DNA of 64,000 nt from Dasypus novemcinctus (taxonomy: Eukaryota > Chordata > Mammalia > Cingulata > Dasypodidae): positions 200,506,216-200,570,215 of the forward strand of contig NC_080673.1 of NCBI RefSeq assembly GCF_030445035.2, written 5' to 3'. Below are positions 35,501 through 43,485 of this stretch, one piece after another; the first letter of the stretch is position 1, and each line of letters opens with the position of its first letter. The position numbers and the translations under genes are program-made. Below the pieces are notes generated by a model, which saw nothing but the letters and a program-made list of their open reading frames with translations, did not search any database and had not been told where the DNA came from.

Positions 35501-37070
35501 TGGTTTATCACGTCCAATGATAAAATATCACACAGCTTAATAAATATATGCCATAAAGACAATATAGCAAAATGTAAAACTGCTTTTACTATAAAATTAA
35601 CTAAAGAAAACAGACCCTTACCTAGTGAGCAAAACAAAAAAGTCACTAAACAGAGACAAAGTTATAGTTTATTGTTTTAGTACATTTTATATGGGGAAAA
35701 AAGTGTCCACAATGTAATGCATGGACTTTGACAACTAATTTGATGGTTTCAAGATAGTTTTTAATAGTTCTCCTGTTGCTTGACTAGGGCTGGCTAGCTG
35801 AGAATTCAACGATAGTGACATATCGATAAGTGAGAACTTCTAAATATATACCCACATTAATGGTGTGGTTTGTTCTCAGGTAGTCTCTTGGAAATATACT
35901 AGGCTGTTGGCTGATTTTTCTTTTCTCATCTTCTTACCTATTTTAATCATGGAACTAGATCCCTTACCTCTATACAGACAAAGGAAATAGACTCAGGACA
36001 TATGCATAAAATCACGTTAAAAGCCAAATATGGAGATGCTTTTGAGTGTAGATTGGAATGAGTCTAACAAGGAGACCTCATGTTTCCCAGTCCCAGACCC
36101 TGGAAGGAGCAGGCACCCAGGCCGTCGCCAGGCAGCGCTCCTGTGCAGTGAGACAGGGAGCGTCACTAGAAGGCTTGCCCAGATTCTGAAACCTGAGGTG
36201 GCTCTGCAGCAGGGACTGCCTCTACGGCAGGGAGGTACCGCCCCAAAGAACGGAAGTTTCCAGAGGGAGCGGGATGCCAGTCGTGATTCAGTCCCTCTCT
36301 CCGTAACGCAGATTCATTTGCAGTTTTTGAAGGGGGAAGAGGGGAATCTTCATTACATCCACTTCTAAAAACATCCAATTTTTCTTTTTCCAGGAAAATG
36401 TTTTGGGGGGTCTGGGGACCTCCGCAGGCACGTCCGCACACATACTGGGGAGAAGCCGTACACGTGTGAGATCTGTAACAAGTGCTTCACCCGCTCCGCT
36501 GTGCTCCGGCGGCACAAAAAGATGCACTGCAAAGCGGACGATGAGAGCCAGGACGCCCTGGAGGACTTCAGCCACGCTGTCGAGACCTCAGACCTGGCGA
36601 AACCTCAGAGTTCAGATTCTTTTTCCCAAGACATGTCTGTGACTTTGATGCCAGTGCCTGTTAAACTCCCAGGCCCAACGGTGGAAAACCCTGTGGCAGG
36701 ATTTGAGAGCCGCCCTGTAGGCGCCTGTTGTAAGTTACGGCCCCCGGGGCCCCCTCCAGGAGCCGGTGACCAGGAGGAACTGGGCTTGGAGCCCGGGAGA
36801 CCGGCCAAGCCCCCGATGCAGCCGGCACCGCACCAGGCCTACACGTACTCGGGCATGGAGCCCTCGGGCCCAGACGAGCCGCTGCCCGCCGACGGCATGT
36901 CCATGATCCGCTCGTCCCTTGCGGCTCTGGACAATCATTGCGGTGAGCCCCTGGGCAGCCGGGCCCCCTCCACAGCTTACCGGAACTCAGAAGGGCAGTT
37001 TTTTTCCAGCATGACCCTCTGGGGCCTGGCGATGAAGACGCTGCAGAATGAGAACGAGTTGGATCAGTGA
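14354..37070 (+). CDS. ZBTB49: ZBTB49: BTB/POZ and seven-finger C2H2 transcription factor (spliced)
   Basis: The join 14354-14505, 16023-17125, 19891-19937, 26495-26568, 28983-29065, 29155-29316 and 36394-37070 gives 2298 nt, 765 residues plus TGA, the length I recall for the human protein. Every junction has GT-AG ends and the frame carries through. Residues 1 to about 120 form a BTB/POZ domain (dimerisation and co-regulator binding). Residues 121-394 are a Ser/Glu-rich linker with a basic patch ([16 protein letters not shown]). C2H2 fingers occupy about 395-417, 423-445, 451-473, 479-501, 507-529, 535-557 and 563-585, mostly joined by TGEKP-type linkers. The tail ends [15 protein letters not shown]. 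The start has a strong Kozak context (agcATGg). The human protein (also ZNF509) acts in the nucleus and is reported to activate CDKN1A and RB1 in cell-cycle arrest. No frameshift or stop is seen, so the gene looks functional. Confidence 0.97.
14506..16022 (+). other. ZBTB49 intron after coding exon 1
   Basis: A 1517-nt GT-AG intron, AT-rich, with no repeat or RNA that I can name. It ends in cttttatcag. Confidence 0.8.
16023..17125 (+). CDS. ZBTB49: ZBTB49 coding exon 2 (BTB second half, linker, finger 1)
   Basis: The large 1103-nt exon runs from the split Arg51 through the rest of the BTB fold ([33 protein letters not shown]), the whole linker and finger 1 ([21 protein letters not shown]). 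It ends at aca g|gtatac. Translation beyond the donor would add about 13 residues to the TAA at 17164-17166, a one-finger product if the intron were retained. Confidence 0.96.
17126..19890 (+). other. ZBTB49 intron after coding exon 2
   Basis: A 2765-nt AT-rich intron. Apart from an L1 3' end at 18.1-18.3 kb I recognise nothing in it. It ends in a strong polypyrimidine acceptor (tctgttttag). Confidence 0.8.
18118..18300 (-). repeat. L1 3' end, xenarthran type
   Basis: 'tacatagatcacaaaaaatg' then 'ttacgttaaaaaatataagt' and 'gattcccacataaccca' are shared with the copies at 31.57-31.72 kb. Continues to 'attgcatttggtgatacatc'. Confidence 0.75.
19891..19937 (+). CDS. ZBTB49: ZBTB49 coding exon 3 (finger 2, N-terminal half)
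   Basis: A 47-nt microexon-sized exon encodes the TGEKP linker end and the CxxC half of finger 2 ([12 protein letters not shown]). It joins in phase 0 to the next exon, which supplies the two histidines. Skipping it would shift the frame. Confidence 0.94.
20015..20099 (+). mobile_element. Short tRNA-derived SINE, DAS monomer type
   Basis: It starts ggggagcaggtaaaacttac, has a head of about 75 nt with a degenerate B box (ggcttcaatcccag) and an A-tail at 20091-20099. There is no DAS body, so this is a head-plus-tail monomer. It lies downstream of the exon 3 donor, and the read-through tail from exon 3 ends inside it. Confidence 0.7.
20455..20560. repeat. Old interspersed repeat fragment
   Basis: 'cagcaaacatttattgtacc' and 'actctactaggtgctagaca' follow a common ancient mammalian repeat pattern. 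Family not assigned. Confidence 0.35.
21050..21200 (+). repeat. L2 3' end
   Basis: 'ccagggaccatgtcttattg' and 'cccagcacctagtaatgttc' are L2 3' blocks. Confidence 0.55.
21355..21530. repeat. L2 fragment
   Basis: 'tgctcagaatccttttgtaa' and 'ctctccattgctaacccagt' resemble the L2 region upstream of its 3' end. Confidence 0.5.
21815..22110. repeat. Old interspersed repeat, related to the one at 46.7 kb
   Basis: 'tctgttgaatgccagggtac' and 'cctcaaggagcttattgttt' parallel text at 46.69-46.9 kb. Not assigned to a named family. Confidence 0.4.
22110..23386. other. ZBTB49 intron, unassigned
   Basis: I see no gene or clear repeat here; open frames are short and unrelated to known families. Confidence 0.5.
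23399..23825 (-). mobile_element. Two-headed DAS-type SINE
   Basis: Read on the minus strand, it begins with a tRNA-like head whose B box is the complement of 'catcgaaccctgg'. It has a CG-rich 'gcaggccagctcgcc' body, a second degenerate tRNA-like unit, and a tail ending at a T-run on the plus strand. The 12-bp direct repeat cagctccatctt flanks it at 23387-23398 and 23826-23837. Confidence 0.88.
23930..24140 (+). repeat. MIR SINE
   Basis: 'gtttgcctctctgtaaaatc', 'aaggatgttgtgaggtaata' and 'gcctggtaaacgcttaataa' are MIR 3' features; it ends with (ATT)n. Confidence 0.7.
24447..24796 (-). mobile_element. Two-headed (dimeric) DAS-type SINE
   Basis: On the minus strand two tRNA-like heads occur in the same orientation. 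One has its B-box complement in 'gctgaacccgggacctccca' (24732-24751) and the other in 'actgaacctgggacctccca' (24557-24576). They are about 175 nt apart, and the tail lies at 24447-24465. Imperfect direct repeats (aaaggaact / aaaagaaca) flank it. Confidence 0.85.
24850..25140 (-). repeat. L1M-type 3' region
   Basis: A short (TG)n at 24854-24865 precedes 'gttttcaaggttcttccatg', 'ttgcagcatgcttcagaact' and 'attcatctgttgatggaccc', which are hallmark blocks of old L1 3' regions. The open frames 24854-25266 overlap this and are not host genes. Confidence 0.75.
26495..26568 (+). CDS. ZBTB49: ZBTB49 coding exon 4 (finger 2 end, finger 3 start)
   Basis: It encodes [11 protein letters not shown] (histidines of finger 2), the SGEKP linker and FICEICGK (cysteines of finger 3), ending in AG of an Arg codon. 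The acceptor is ttgcag|gcaggc; the tandem gcag could allow a shift of 4 nt, but only 26495 keeps the frame. Read-through would give 56 extra residues to the TAA at 26738-26740. Confidence 0.95.
27640..27870 (+). repeat. MIR SINE
   Basis: 'gaactcagtttccccatcta', 'aaaagtgggaataaaatgct' and 'gctgaggagaggattaaggg' are the MIR tail. Confidence 0.75.
28333..28745 (+). mobile_element. DAS-type SINE, full length
   Basis: The head 'gggaagcagacttggcccag' is followed by a B box (ggttcaaacccc), the DAS body, a 'gacgcagcaaatagacacag' section and an (AAAT)n/(A)n tail. It lies 240 nt upstream of coding exon 5. Target duplications are not clear. Confidence 0.9.
28983..29065 (+). CDS. ZBTB49: ZBTB49 coding exon 5 (finger 3 end, finger 4 start)
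   Basis: It encodes [14 protein letters not shown] (finger 3 histidines), SGEKP and HLCDVCGRG (finger 4 cysteines), ending in the first base of a Gly codon before gtagag. The donor is slightly weak at +5, but the frame requires it. Confidence 0.95.
29155..29316 (+). CDS. ZBTB49: ZBTB49 coding exon 6 (finger 4 end, finger 5, finger 6 start)
   Basis: A short intron of 89 nt precedes it. It encodes [14 protein letters not shown], then a non-canonical TADKV linker, the whole of finger 5 ([21 protein letters not shown]), the TGERP linker and YSCSACG of finger 6. The donor is g|gtgagt. Confidence 0.96.
30360..30896 (-). repeat. L1M-type 3' region, older host of later SINEs
   Basis: 'cttcattgaaatcgtttcta', 'ctactttctgtctatagatt' and 'gaataatgctgtgtaaactt' are diagnostic of old L1 3' sequence. 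It is broken at its right edge by a SINE at about 30912. Confidence 0.85.
30912..31003 (-). mobile_element. Short tRNA-derived SINE monomer (DAS-like)
   Basis: A roughly 80-nt head in reverse ('aaacccaggaccacccttgt' holds the B-box complement; 'gagccacatccactccc' is the start) with a T-run at its left. The L1 target text agaagtg(t/c)agg flanks it at 30897-30907 and 31005-31015. Confidence 0.75.
31034..31363 (-). mobile_element. Two-headed (dimeric) DAS-type SINE
   Basis: It has two tRNA-like units in reverse, around 31127-31190 and 31289-31363, each with the pattern 'ggaactgaaccca / ggaaccaaaccctgg' followed by 'ttgcttga' and a 'cctctgctcc' or 'catctgcttccc' start. Its T-tail is at 31034. 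The flanks aagaagtgcag (31004-31014) and aagaaatgcag (31364-31374) are near-identical, so it sits right beside or inside the duplication left by the monomer. Confidence 0.85.
31562..31655 (-). repeat. L1 3' end, first of two abutting copies
   Basis: 'aatagatcacacagaatgtt' then 'acattaaaaaacataagaga' and 'ttcccatataacctactccc'. The same text restarts about 110 nt further on. Confidence 0.8.
31660..32335 (-). repeat. L1 3' region, xenarthran type, longer copy
   Basis: It repeats the tail seen just before, then goes on through 'caatggcttatggcaggata', 'ccactctagtccatatttta' and 'ctggagaatcagagttgcaa'. The right limit is uncertain, and text up to about 32.8 kb may belong to it. Confidence 0.7.
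32336..33735. other. ZBTB49 intron, unassigned
   Basis: Contains several open frames (32332-32793 is the longest, 153 codons) with no recognisable protein. Part may be further L1 3' region. No conserved exon seen. Confidence 0.45.
33743..33828 (-). mobile_element. Short tRNA-derived SINE monomer with 11-bp target duplication
   Basis: The minus-strand head (complement of 'gaccactgagctacatctgc') has a B box in the complement of 'gggattgaacctgc' and a T-run at the left. The direct repeat cagaccttcac flanks it at 33732-33742 and 33829-33839. Confidence 0.85.
33850..33990 (+). repeat. MIR SINE
   Basis: 'aaacattgatttcagaattg', 'aacttggacaagttacctgc' and 'agcttcctcatttgtaaaag' are MIR core blocks. 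Confidence 0.75.
34518..34660. repeat. T-rich low-complexity tract
   Basis: A pyrimidine-rich stretch of TTTTC/TTTTG/TTTA units, merging into (TTTAA)n near 34640-34660. Open frame 34448-34657 is an artefact of it. Confidence 0.85.
35340..35700 (+). repeat. L1ME-type 3' region
   Basis: 'cagtagttccaccactgaga', 'aaggaaacaatgaaaagaaa' and 'tggaagcagccgaatgtcca' follow the old L1ME sequence before its poly-A. Diverged. Confidence 0.7.
36394..37070 (+). CDS. ZBTB49: ZBTB49 last coding exon (finger 6 end, finger 7, C-terminal tail)
   Basis: It encodes [21 protein letters not shown] and finger 7 ([21 protein letters not shown]), then a 180-residue tail. The tail is rich in Pro, Ser and Glu, and after finger 7 it has no recognised domain. 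Its conserved end is [12 protein letters not shown], then [18 protein letters not shown], to the TGA at 37068-37070. GC content is clearly higher than in the earlier exons. Confidence 0.96.
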
Positions 37071-37515
37071 CGGGCTGACCACAGCGTCGTCTTCTAAGCT
37101 TGGCAGACTGGTGTCAGGGCAACAGGAGCAAACCACTTTCCACAGGACTGGTCCCTTCTAACCAGCCAAAGAATATTTTGATCATTTCCCTCCTGGTGGC
37201 TGAAAGTTTGAAGTGTCTTGAGCTCAGGGTTTGGGAAGAAAGGCTGGCCCAGAAGCTAAGGGCTTAAATCACAGAAGCCAAAGACTTGAGAAGTTCTCAC
37301 GTTAACTAGCATGCTAGTGCATGCTGTGTCACCTGCTGTACATTTTGGTCATGCGAAAAGAAAAAGTATATATATATAAAAAAATATATTATTTTTACTT
37401 TTTTTACAAAATTGAAATTTGTAGCATTTTGTACTTATAAATATTTGCACAAAGGTTTTATTTGTATATGAAACTCATAATTTAATTTGAATAAATGAGA
37501 CTTGCCTTCCTATAT
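37071..37515 (+). other. ZBTB49: ZBTB49 3' UTR with poly(A) signal
   Basis: The region is AT-rich in its last part, with a (TA)n tract at 37368-37378. A canonical AATAAA occurs at 37490-37495. The cleavage site is expected 10-30 nt later and is inferred. Confidence 0.8.
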
Positions 37516-37594
37516 AAACTGTTTTCTCCAGCGTTTTTATTAATCTAGAGGCCACAGTGATATAAAAAGAGCAGTGGGGTTTCAATTATTCTGC

Positions 37595-37735
37595 CATCTG
37601 CAGGCAGTGGGCTTCGGAAGCAGCCTGCCACTTCCTTGTTAGGTCACGGGCAAGCTGCTCTCCCTCTCGGAATCCTCTCTGGGTTTTCTGTAATTTGAGA
37701 GAAATAGCCTTTGGCATTTCACAAGACTTCCAGGA
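37595..37735. repeat. MIR SINE fragment
   Basis: 'gtgggcttcggaagcagcct' and 'acgggcaagctgctctccct' follow MIR in a diverged form. Confidence 0.5.
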
Positions 37736-38034
37736 GCCAGTCATACATTTAAACCTGGCCCGCGGCCTGGCGCCTGCCTGGGCTTCCTGGGCAAGTATTT
37801 CCTGCTCTCACCTGCCCAGCCAACAGCAGAGAACCTGTTCCGGTGGTAGCGCTGTTGCTAGACCATCAAGGTAAGAACCTATGGGAAAATGTTGCCCACA
37901 GGGCACTTTTAGTAAAACAACATAATATTTGCCAGAACTGCTTGTACAAAGGGCTTAGATGTTTGAAAGCACTACCCCACCCCCCCAACTTCTCAGAAAT
38001 TTAATAGACCCGTTGGGGAAGCTGGTCAGTAGGT

Positions 38035-38150
38035 GAAGAGCAGCGTGGTTGTAGAGGACAGTATCTGCTTTGAAATCAGGCAGATTCCATTAATTCCTCG
38101 TTTCCCCCATTTTACAGACCGGAGGACATGTAGCTAATGAGGAGTGAGAC
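38035..38150. repeat. MIR-like fragment
   Basis: 'gcagcgtggttgtagaggac', 'cattttacagaccggaggac' and 'atgtagctaatgaggagtga' are MIR-like. Confidence 0.45.
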
Positions 38151-38549
38151 CTGGGGCTCCTTCCACAGCTGTGCCTGGGAGCAAGCACACCCACCTTCCT
38201 CCCTCATCTTCCACGTCTCCCACTGCCTCTTTCCAGCTCCTCCCTGCGTGTGGGGCCCCAAAAACCTCTCCCGCCCTCCTGGGACCAACAGCCCAGTGAT
38301 GCATCCATCTCCCACGGCCCCACACACCCCTGGGATTCCCTCCCACCTTGCCCGGCGTAAAGCCCAGGCTCCATCAGGCTGTGGCACATTCTCCAGCTCT
38401 TTAGCAAACTTAACCTGGTAAACCTCCAGCCCGAGCTAAATCCAACTCTGCCTTCCCGTCCTCCTCACAGGGGGCGGAGCCAGGCTGCCTGGAGAGAACC
38501 ATTCTCTGGTTTCAAGGGAGCCCTGAGTGCTGCACCCCTGTCCTAGTTT

Positions 38550-38895
38550 CTCTAGCCTCTGTGCTGCCCCAGACTCTCAAAACATTTTCTGCTCGACCCA
38601 CTAGCACCTCCCTACCCATCCTCCCTCTAAACTCAGGCTTCCTGTTTCACTGAACAAAGAAGCAAGTTGCCCACCCTGCCACCAGCCTACCTGCTGGTGT
38701 GCCCACAGGCTCGGCATCCCCATCCAAAACTGCAGCCTCTCCCAGATTGAGCGTTGTCCGCCATACACTCTTTTTTCTCTCCCCACTGGATGTGAGCTCC
38801 AGGACAGTAGGGATTTTTGTCTCTCTTCACTGCCGTGTCCCCAGGGTCCAGAACAGAGCCTGGTTCTTAACAGATGCTTGGTAGATAATTGTCAA
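38550..38895 (+). repeat. L2 3' region
   Basis: 'tggatgtgagctccaggaca', 'gtagggatttttgtctctct' and 'agcctggttcttaacagatg' are L2 3' blocks. Confidence 0.6.
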
Positions 38896-38974
38896 GGCAA
38901 TGCTTTGAAAACACCTTTTAGTCAAAATATTGGACCTCCTGTTTGATCCTTTCATTTTCCTTGCTCTCTTGAAC

Positions 38975-39570
38975 CCTGGCCAATCAGAGTTTGGTCCCCA
39001 TTACGCCAATGAGCACTGTTTATCCAGGTCACTGATGACCGCCCCATTGCTAAATCCAGTCTTGGTTGACCTTAGGCAGTGTTTGACACTCAGGGGAAAG
39101 TTGGTCCTCCCTCTTGGAACAAGAACTGGCACCCCTGGGTCTCCACTCCCTCTGGGTTTCCCCCCAGCTCACAGGCTGCTTGGTCTAAGACTCCTTTTGC
39201 CCTCTTCATCAACCCACCTTTAGGTGTTGGGGTGCCCCAAAGCACAGGCCTTGCTCTTCTTCCCCGTTCGTTCACTCCCTTGGTGATCTCACCATGCCCA
39301 GTGACTTCAGTGCCATCCATTTGCCCACGACTCCTAAGATAATACTCAGTCTTGGGCTTCCTCCCCGAACTGTAGAACCATATACCCAACTGCCTACACA
39401 ACATCTTCATCTGAACGTTGAATAGACATCTCAAACTAGAAATTCTCAAAACTAAGCTCCCAATCTCCCAACTGTCTGCTCTGCTCTTGCCCATCTCATT
39501 AAATGGCAATTCCATTCTTCTGGTTGCTCTGTCTAACCTTAGGAATCATCCTAATTCTGTCAAGAAACAT
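38975..39570 (+). pseudogene. L2 LINE ORF2 relic (reverse transcriptase, broken)
   Basis: Pieces of the L2 (CR1-clade) polymerase are still legible: 'ctgatgaccgccccattgct' upstream, a GVPQ motif near 39222-39235 within the GVPQG region of the RT, 'ttcactcccttggtgatctc', and NRHLKLEILKTKL then LPISLNGNSIL near 39418-39525. The pieces fall in different frames with stops between them, so it is dead. It shares the orientation of the L2 3' piece just before it but in reverse order, so they are separate insertions or a rearrangement. Confidence 0.75.
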
Positions 39571-39925
39571 TTACAAAGTCACTCTGCATGTCAGGTGCTG
39601 GGTTTGCTGGAGACTCCAAGAAAGCAGCTAGCCTAGAGTGAGGGAAATATCCTTGAATAATCTATTTGATGGGGACAAGAATTGGTTCGTGAAGAATGCT
39701 GTAAAACTTTAGGGGAAAAAATGAAAACCAAAGGTCTTTTAAGTCCTATTTCCTGTTTTATCACCTTGCCCAAAGCCTCACCCTAAATAAAGACTCAGAA
39801 CTGGTGAAAAGGCTTGGATGTGCATGAATGTATACTTGAACACAAATTATCTGGCAGGGGCCAGGCCTTGACTTTGTGTTGTGCATGTAGCACAAGCAAG
39901 GATCAGAGCGCCTGTGCACACTCAC

Positions 39926-39938
39926 ACACACACGCCAC
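39926..39938. repeat. Short (AC)n microsatellite
   Basis: A brief 'cacacacacacac' run. Confidence 0.7.
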
Positions 39939-40154
39939 GGATCCGAGTCGGGATTGTGTTCTCAGCTCCCTCGCTTGCCGACTGTGGGACAAGTCCCCTC
40001 CCCTGTCTCGTCTTCGATGTCCTGACTATGGAATGAGGTGTTTTCAGTTGCATTGCTCCAAGACGCTGGAACAGTGAACCGTAACCAGCTTCCTCTAGAA
40101 CCTGCCAGGGCCAAGAACTTCATTAGTTATAAAAATGAGGTGCAGAGGTGAAGA

Positions 40155-40235
40155 GATTGGGCAAACTGTCAAAAGAATCCCAGAATCTTAGATGTCTGAG
40201 CCAGAAGGGACCTTGGATGCTTCTAGAACCAGTCA
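40155..40235. repeat. L3/CR1-like or other old repeat
   Basis: 'atcccagaatcttagatgtc' and 'cagaagggaccttggatgct' resemble an ancient CR1-type fragment. Confidence 0.4.
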
Positions 40236-40360
40236 CATTCTGGTTCTGTTTGTGAGCTCACTGGAAGCTTGTTTAAAATGCAGATCCTGGAAATTTTTGA
40301 TTCAGGAGAGGCCTCAGAATCTGCATTTTAGGATGTTACCCAGATGACTGTGAGGTGGGT
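40235..40360. repeat. MER5-like DNA transposon relic
   Basis: 'cttgtttaaaatgcagatcc' and 'cctcagaatctgcattttag' follow the MER5 pattern. Confidence 0.55.
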
Positions 40361-40529
40361 AGTGCAAGGAAAGTCTTTTTCTGGCAATTAGTCTGGTCTA
40401 CTCTAATTCTCTCATTTTAGAGATGCTCTGAGATGTGCGGTGATTGCACAGCAGAGCTGCATCGTGCACAATTAAAAGTCTTAGTATAATTGGAACAAAT
40501 ACAGTCTATTGAAAAGGAATAAAAAGACA

Positions 40530-40700
40530 CATTGTGTTTATCCTGTGTCAGACAGATACTTGAGAAGCACCTGCTCATTTAAACTTGGTAACCACCCTGT
40601 GAGGTACATCTCATCACCCCCATTTACAGAGGTCAAGCAACTTGTGCTATGGGAAGAGGCAGAGTTGGGCCCCAAGGTCTCAGGGTAATTTGGGGACAGA
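40530..40700. repeat. MIR-like fragment
   Basis: 'accaccctgtgaggtacatc' and 'cccccatttacagaggtcaa' match the ancient SINE pattern seen at 7.2 kb. Confidence 0.5.
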
Positions 40701-41470
40701 GTCGCTGCCTGGAGGAGGCCCAGTCCAGAATGGAAGGCAGGTCTCACCTGCCAGGTTGCTGAGCATACGTTCAGCCATCAACCTACAACTACAAGAGGCA
40801 CGAAACGTGTAACTTGTCCCTGAGGAGGGCTCATCACCCTCTCCCCCCCTCCTTTAACCTTTTTCCCCCTTAAATTACTCAAGTATAATCCATGGACAAT
40901 AGTGAAAAAAAATCAAGGAAATACAGATGAGTTTAAAAATAAAGAGTATCATCACCTGGAGATGATGATGACCAATTTGACGCTAGCACTATTCCCAGCA
41001 GCAGCCCCCGCGGCCCCTGCCTGGGGCTGGCTCTGTGCCAGGTTCTGTGTTTTGCCTGCATTAGCTCCAAATCCTTCCAGCCACCCCATCAGGTGGCACA
41101 GCACATCTTGGTTTACTGCCTTACAGACGTTTTCCTTGGCATTCAGGTCCAAGTAAATTTAGGCACTTTGATTTCTTTCAACTGGCTGGTATAGTACCTA
41201 CTGTTTTGTACTTTGCTCTTTCACATAGCAAGTTAACATCCACACCTTTCCTTGGCAAAAAGTAAATGTGTGTCGACAACACCCATCACCCCCAGCCATG
41301 GTCCCCTCACTCTTCCCTTCAGCTCCGGGGTGTTTGCGCAGGGCCAACGCAGCGCAGTGGCGCTCTCGAGGCCTGCAAGGCCCCTTTCCTGGGCTTCCCG
41401 GCCTGGCTATCCCCGCAGCCGCCACGTGGCGGTGCCGCACTCCCGGCGCTAGCTGGACCTGGGTCGGCTC

Positions 41471-42004
41471 AGGACAGGTGCGGGCAGTCGTGCCAGCTCC
41501 AGGGCAGGTGCGGGCAGTCGGGGCAGGTGCAGGTAGTCGGGGCAGGTGCGGGCAGTCAGGGCAGGTGCGGGCAGTCGTGCCAGCTCCAGGGCAGGTGCGG
41601 GCAGTCGGGGCAGGTGCAGGTAGTCGGGGCAGGTGCGGGCAGTCAGGGCAGGTGCGGGCAGTCGGGACAGGTGCGGGCAGTCGGGGCAGGTGTGGGCAGT
41701 CGGGCCAGCGCCAAGGCAAGTGCGGGCAGTCCGGGCAGGTGCGAATAGTCAGGGCAGGTGCGGGCAGTCAGGGCAGGTGCGGGCAGTTATGCCAGCTCCA
41801 GGGCAGGTGCGGGCAGTCAGGACAGGTGCAGGCAGTGGGGGCCGGTGTGGGCAGTCGGGCCAGCGCCAAGGCAAGTGTGGGCAGTCGGGCAGGTGCGAAT
41901 AGTCGGGGCAGGTGCGGGCAGTTGGGCAGGTGCGGGTAGTCGGACCAGCGCCAGGACAGGTGTGGGCAATCGGGGCAGGTGAGGGCAGTCTGGGCAGGTG
42001 CAGG
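41471..42004. repeat. Minisatellite, 19-bp unit, with an 87-bp higher-order pair
   Basis: About 28 units of a 19-bp motif (gggcaggtgcgggcagtcg) fill the region. Many copies are exact or differ by one base, for instance those starting a CAGGTG at 41630, 41649, 41668 and 41687. A spacer 'tgccagctcca' recurs at 41491 and 41578, giving an 87-bp higher-order period, and again at 41790. CAGGTG occurs 22 times by my count. The unit is not a multiple of 3, so the long open frames in several frames are artefacts. Confidence 0.95.
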
Positions 42005-42034
42005 ATCGCAGTGCTCACTCACGCATCCGGGCCC

Positions 42035-42480
42035 GCTTGAACCTCCCCCCCCCCCGCCCCCCGCACCTAATAGTTGAGGGTGCATTCTGTCTTCCCAGGT
42101 AGTCTTAGTCCTTCCGCCTTACCGAGAGTCTGCTCTGTCCCAAACGCGGGTGAACAGCCCGGAGGTGCGCGGAGGAGTCCCGGGAGCTGCCGCTTGCGCC
42201 GCCCGAGGCGCGGGTCGTTTCGGGCCTCGCCTCCGAGGGGCCCGCCCATAGGGCACCTAGAGGATGGCAGTCGAGACCCTCCCCACCTCCCCGGCCCCCC
42301 CCCCCCCCCCCCCGAGGCAGGGCCAGGGCAGAAGCAGCCCCCTCCGCCCTGCTTCTTGCGGCTTCAGGGCTGCTCTCCCAGCAGCCTTGGGGGCGGCGCC
42401 ACCAAGGAGTCCGGGTCCCCTGGTCCTGCCTGGTGGTTCGGCGCGGGTTGACCAGCACCTGGGTGGAGAGCAGCCCCCCC
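42035..42480. promoter_or_regulatory. GC-rich stretch next to the minisatellite, possible CpG island
   Basis: Dense CG dinucleotides occur at 42090-42260, with C runs at 42045-42055 (11 C) and 42295-42313 (19 C). I see no exon with recognisable protein. It could be an orphan CpG island or simply GC-rich DNA raised by the neighbouring repeat; there is no evidence of transcription. Confidence 0.4.
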
Positions 42481-42499
42481 TCCTCCTGCCTGGCCTCGG

Positions 42500-43480
42500 T
42501 TTCCTCCTCTGTAAGTGGGGCTGATAGAGCAGTGCCCACCCCAGACGGCTGGCGTGAGGCGGATGCCCAGGCGTGCTGGCCCTGGGCCCTGGTCTCTAGG
42601 GGCGAGTGCAGGGAGAACGCCCACCCCTGGGGCTCAGTGCTGTCCTCCCCCCAGCCCCGAGCAGGGTCTGGCCCGTCCCAGGCACTCCCAAGAGATCTGC
42701 TGAGTGGACGGAGGGTCCAAGTCAAAGAACTCATTTCCTTCTTGTTGTTATTAAAATGACCAGTAAAAATACAAGCAAGGGTTCATCACGTGCTGGAAGG
42801 ACTCAGATGAAATGTGTCAAGGTCGCAAAATTGAATTCAGATCCTGGTAATTCCTTAATTTTGTCTGCAACGATTCTTCCTGAGGAAAGGAAGTCCAGAA
42901 AAAGAAACAGAATGGCTAATCCAATTTCCAGCTGGGGAGAGCGCAAACCGTGCCCCTCTGCTTTCTCCCGCACTTGGACTCGTGTAATGGGGTCACACAG
43001 CTGCTCCACACTGGGTGGAGTGGGGGGGAATCGGGGTCCCCTGCCGCCCCCTGCTGCCCCTGCTCACCGCTGAGTTTCTCAGCTTGCCCCGAGCCCGGGG
43101 AAGCTTCCCGGCTGGCGTCGCTGCAGCCGGCCCCCCGATCCCTGCAGGCCGTGGAGCCTGCCGCGGTACCCCTCCACCCTAGAAGCCCTGCACCGTGCAT
43201 CTGCCCACCCAGCTCCAGTGGGCCCCCGGCAGGCCCCGGGCTCTGGTCTCAGCAGCCTCACGGCCGGGGCAGGGCCAGCTCCATCCTCCGTGGGTCTGCC
43301 CTTGCCGAGTGGCCCAGGGGCTGTGGCTGGGCCCCAGGTGTGAAGAGGCCCCTGCAGGCAGTGGATGGTCTCTGCGATCAGCAGAGCTGAGCCCCCACAG
43401 CCTGGCCAGGGAGGGGGCCCCAGCACCTCTGTCTGATGGCTCCGCTGTTCACCCGCCTTCTCTTCCCTCTACCTTCAGGA
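42500..43480. other. Intergenic GC-rich DNA, nothing recognised
   Basis: Several open frames (for example 42950-43390) lack known domains and splice context. Confidence 0.5.
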
Positions 43481-43485
43481 TGGAA

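Larger units (their letters stand above)
29317..36393 (+). other. ZBTB49 last intron
   Basis: A 7077-nt intron, the longest within the coding part. It holds a layered set of L1 and SINE insertions at 30.36-32.3 kb, a monomer SINE, MIR, a T-rich tract and an L1ME relic, all listed separately. It ends in tttctttttccag. Confidence 0.85.

Noticed and set aside
41268..41939. Long open frames (up to 223 codons) on both strands across the minisatellite
   Set aside because: A 19-bp unit without stops opens several frames at once; the products are simple repeats of G/Q/R/A and have no start or splice context.
41471..42004. CRISPR-like regular repeats
   Set aside because: There are no unique spacers; units abut and vary, as in a minisatellite of a mammalian genome.
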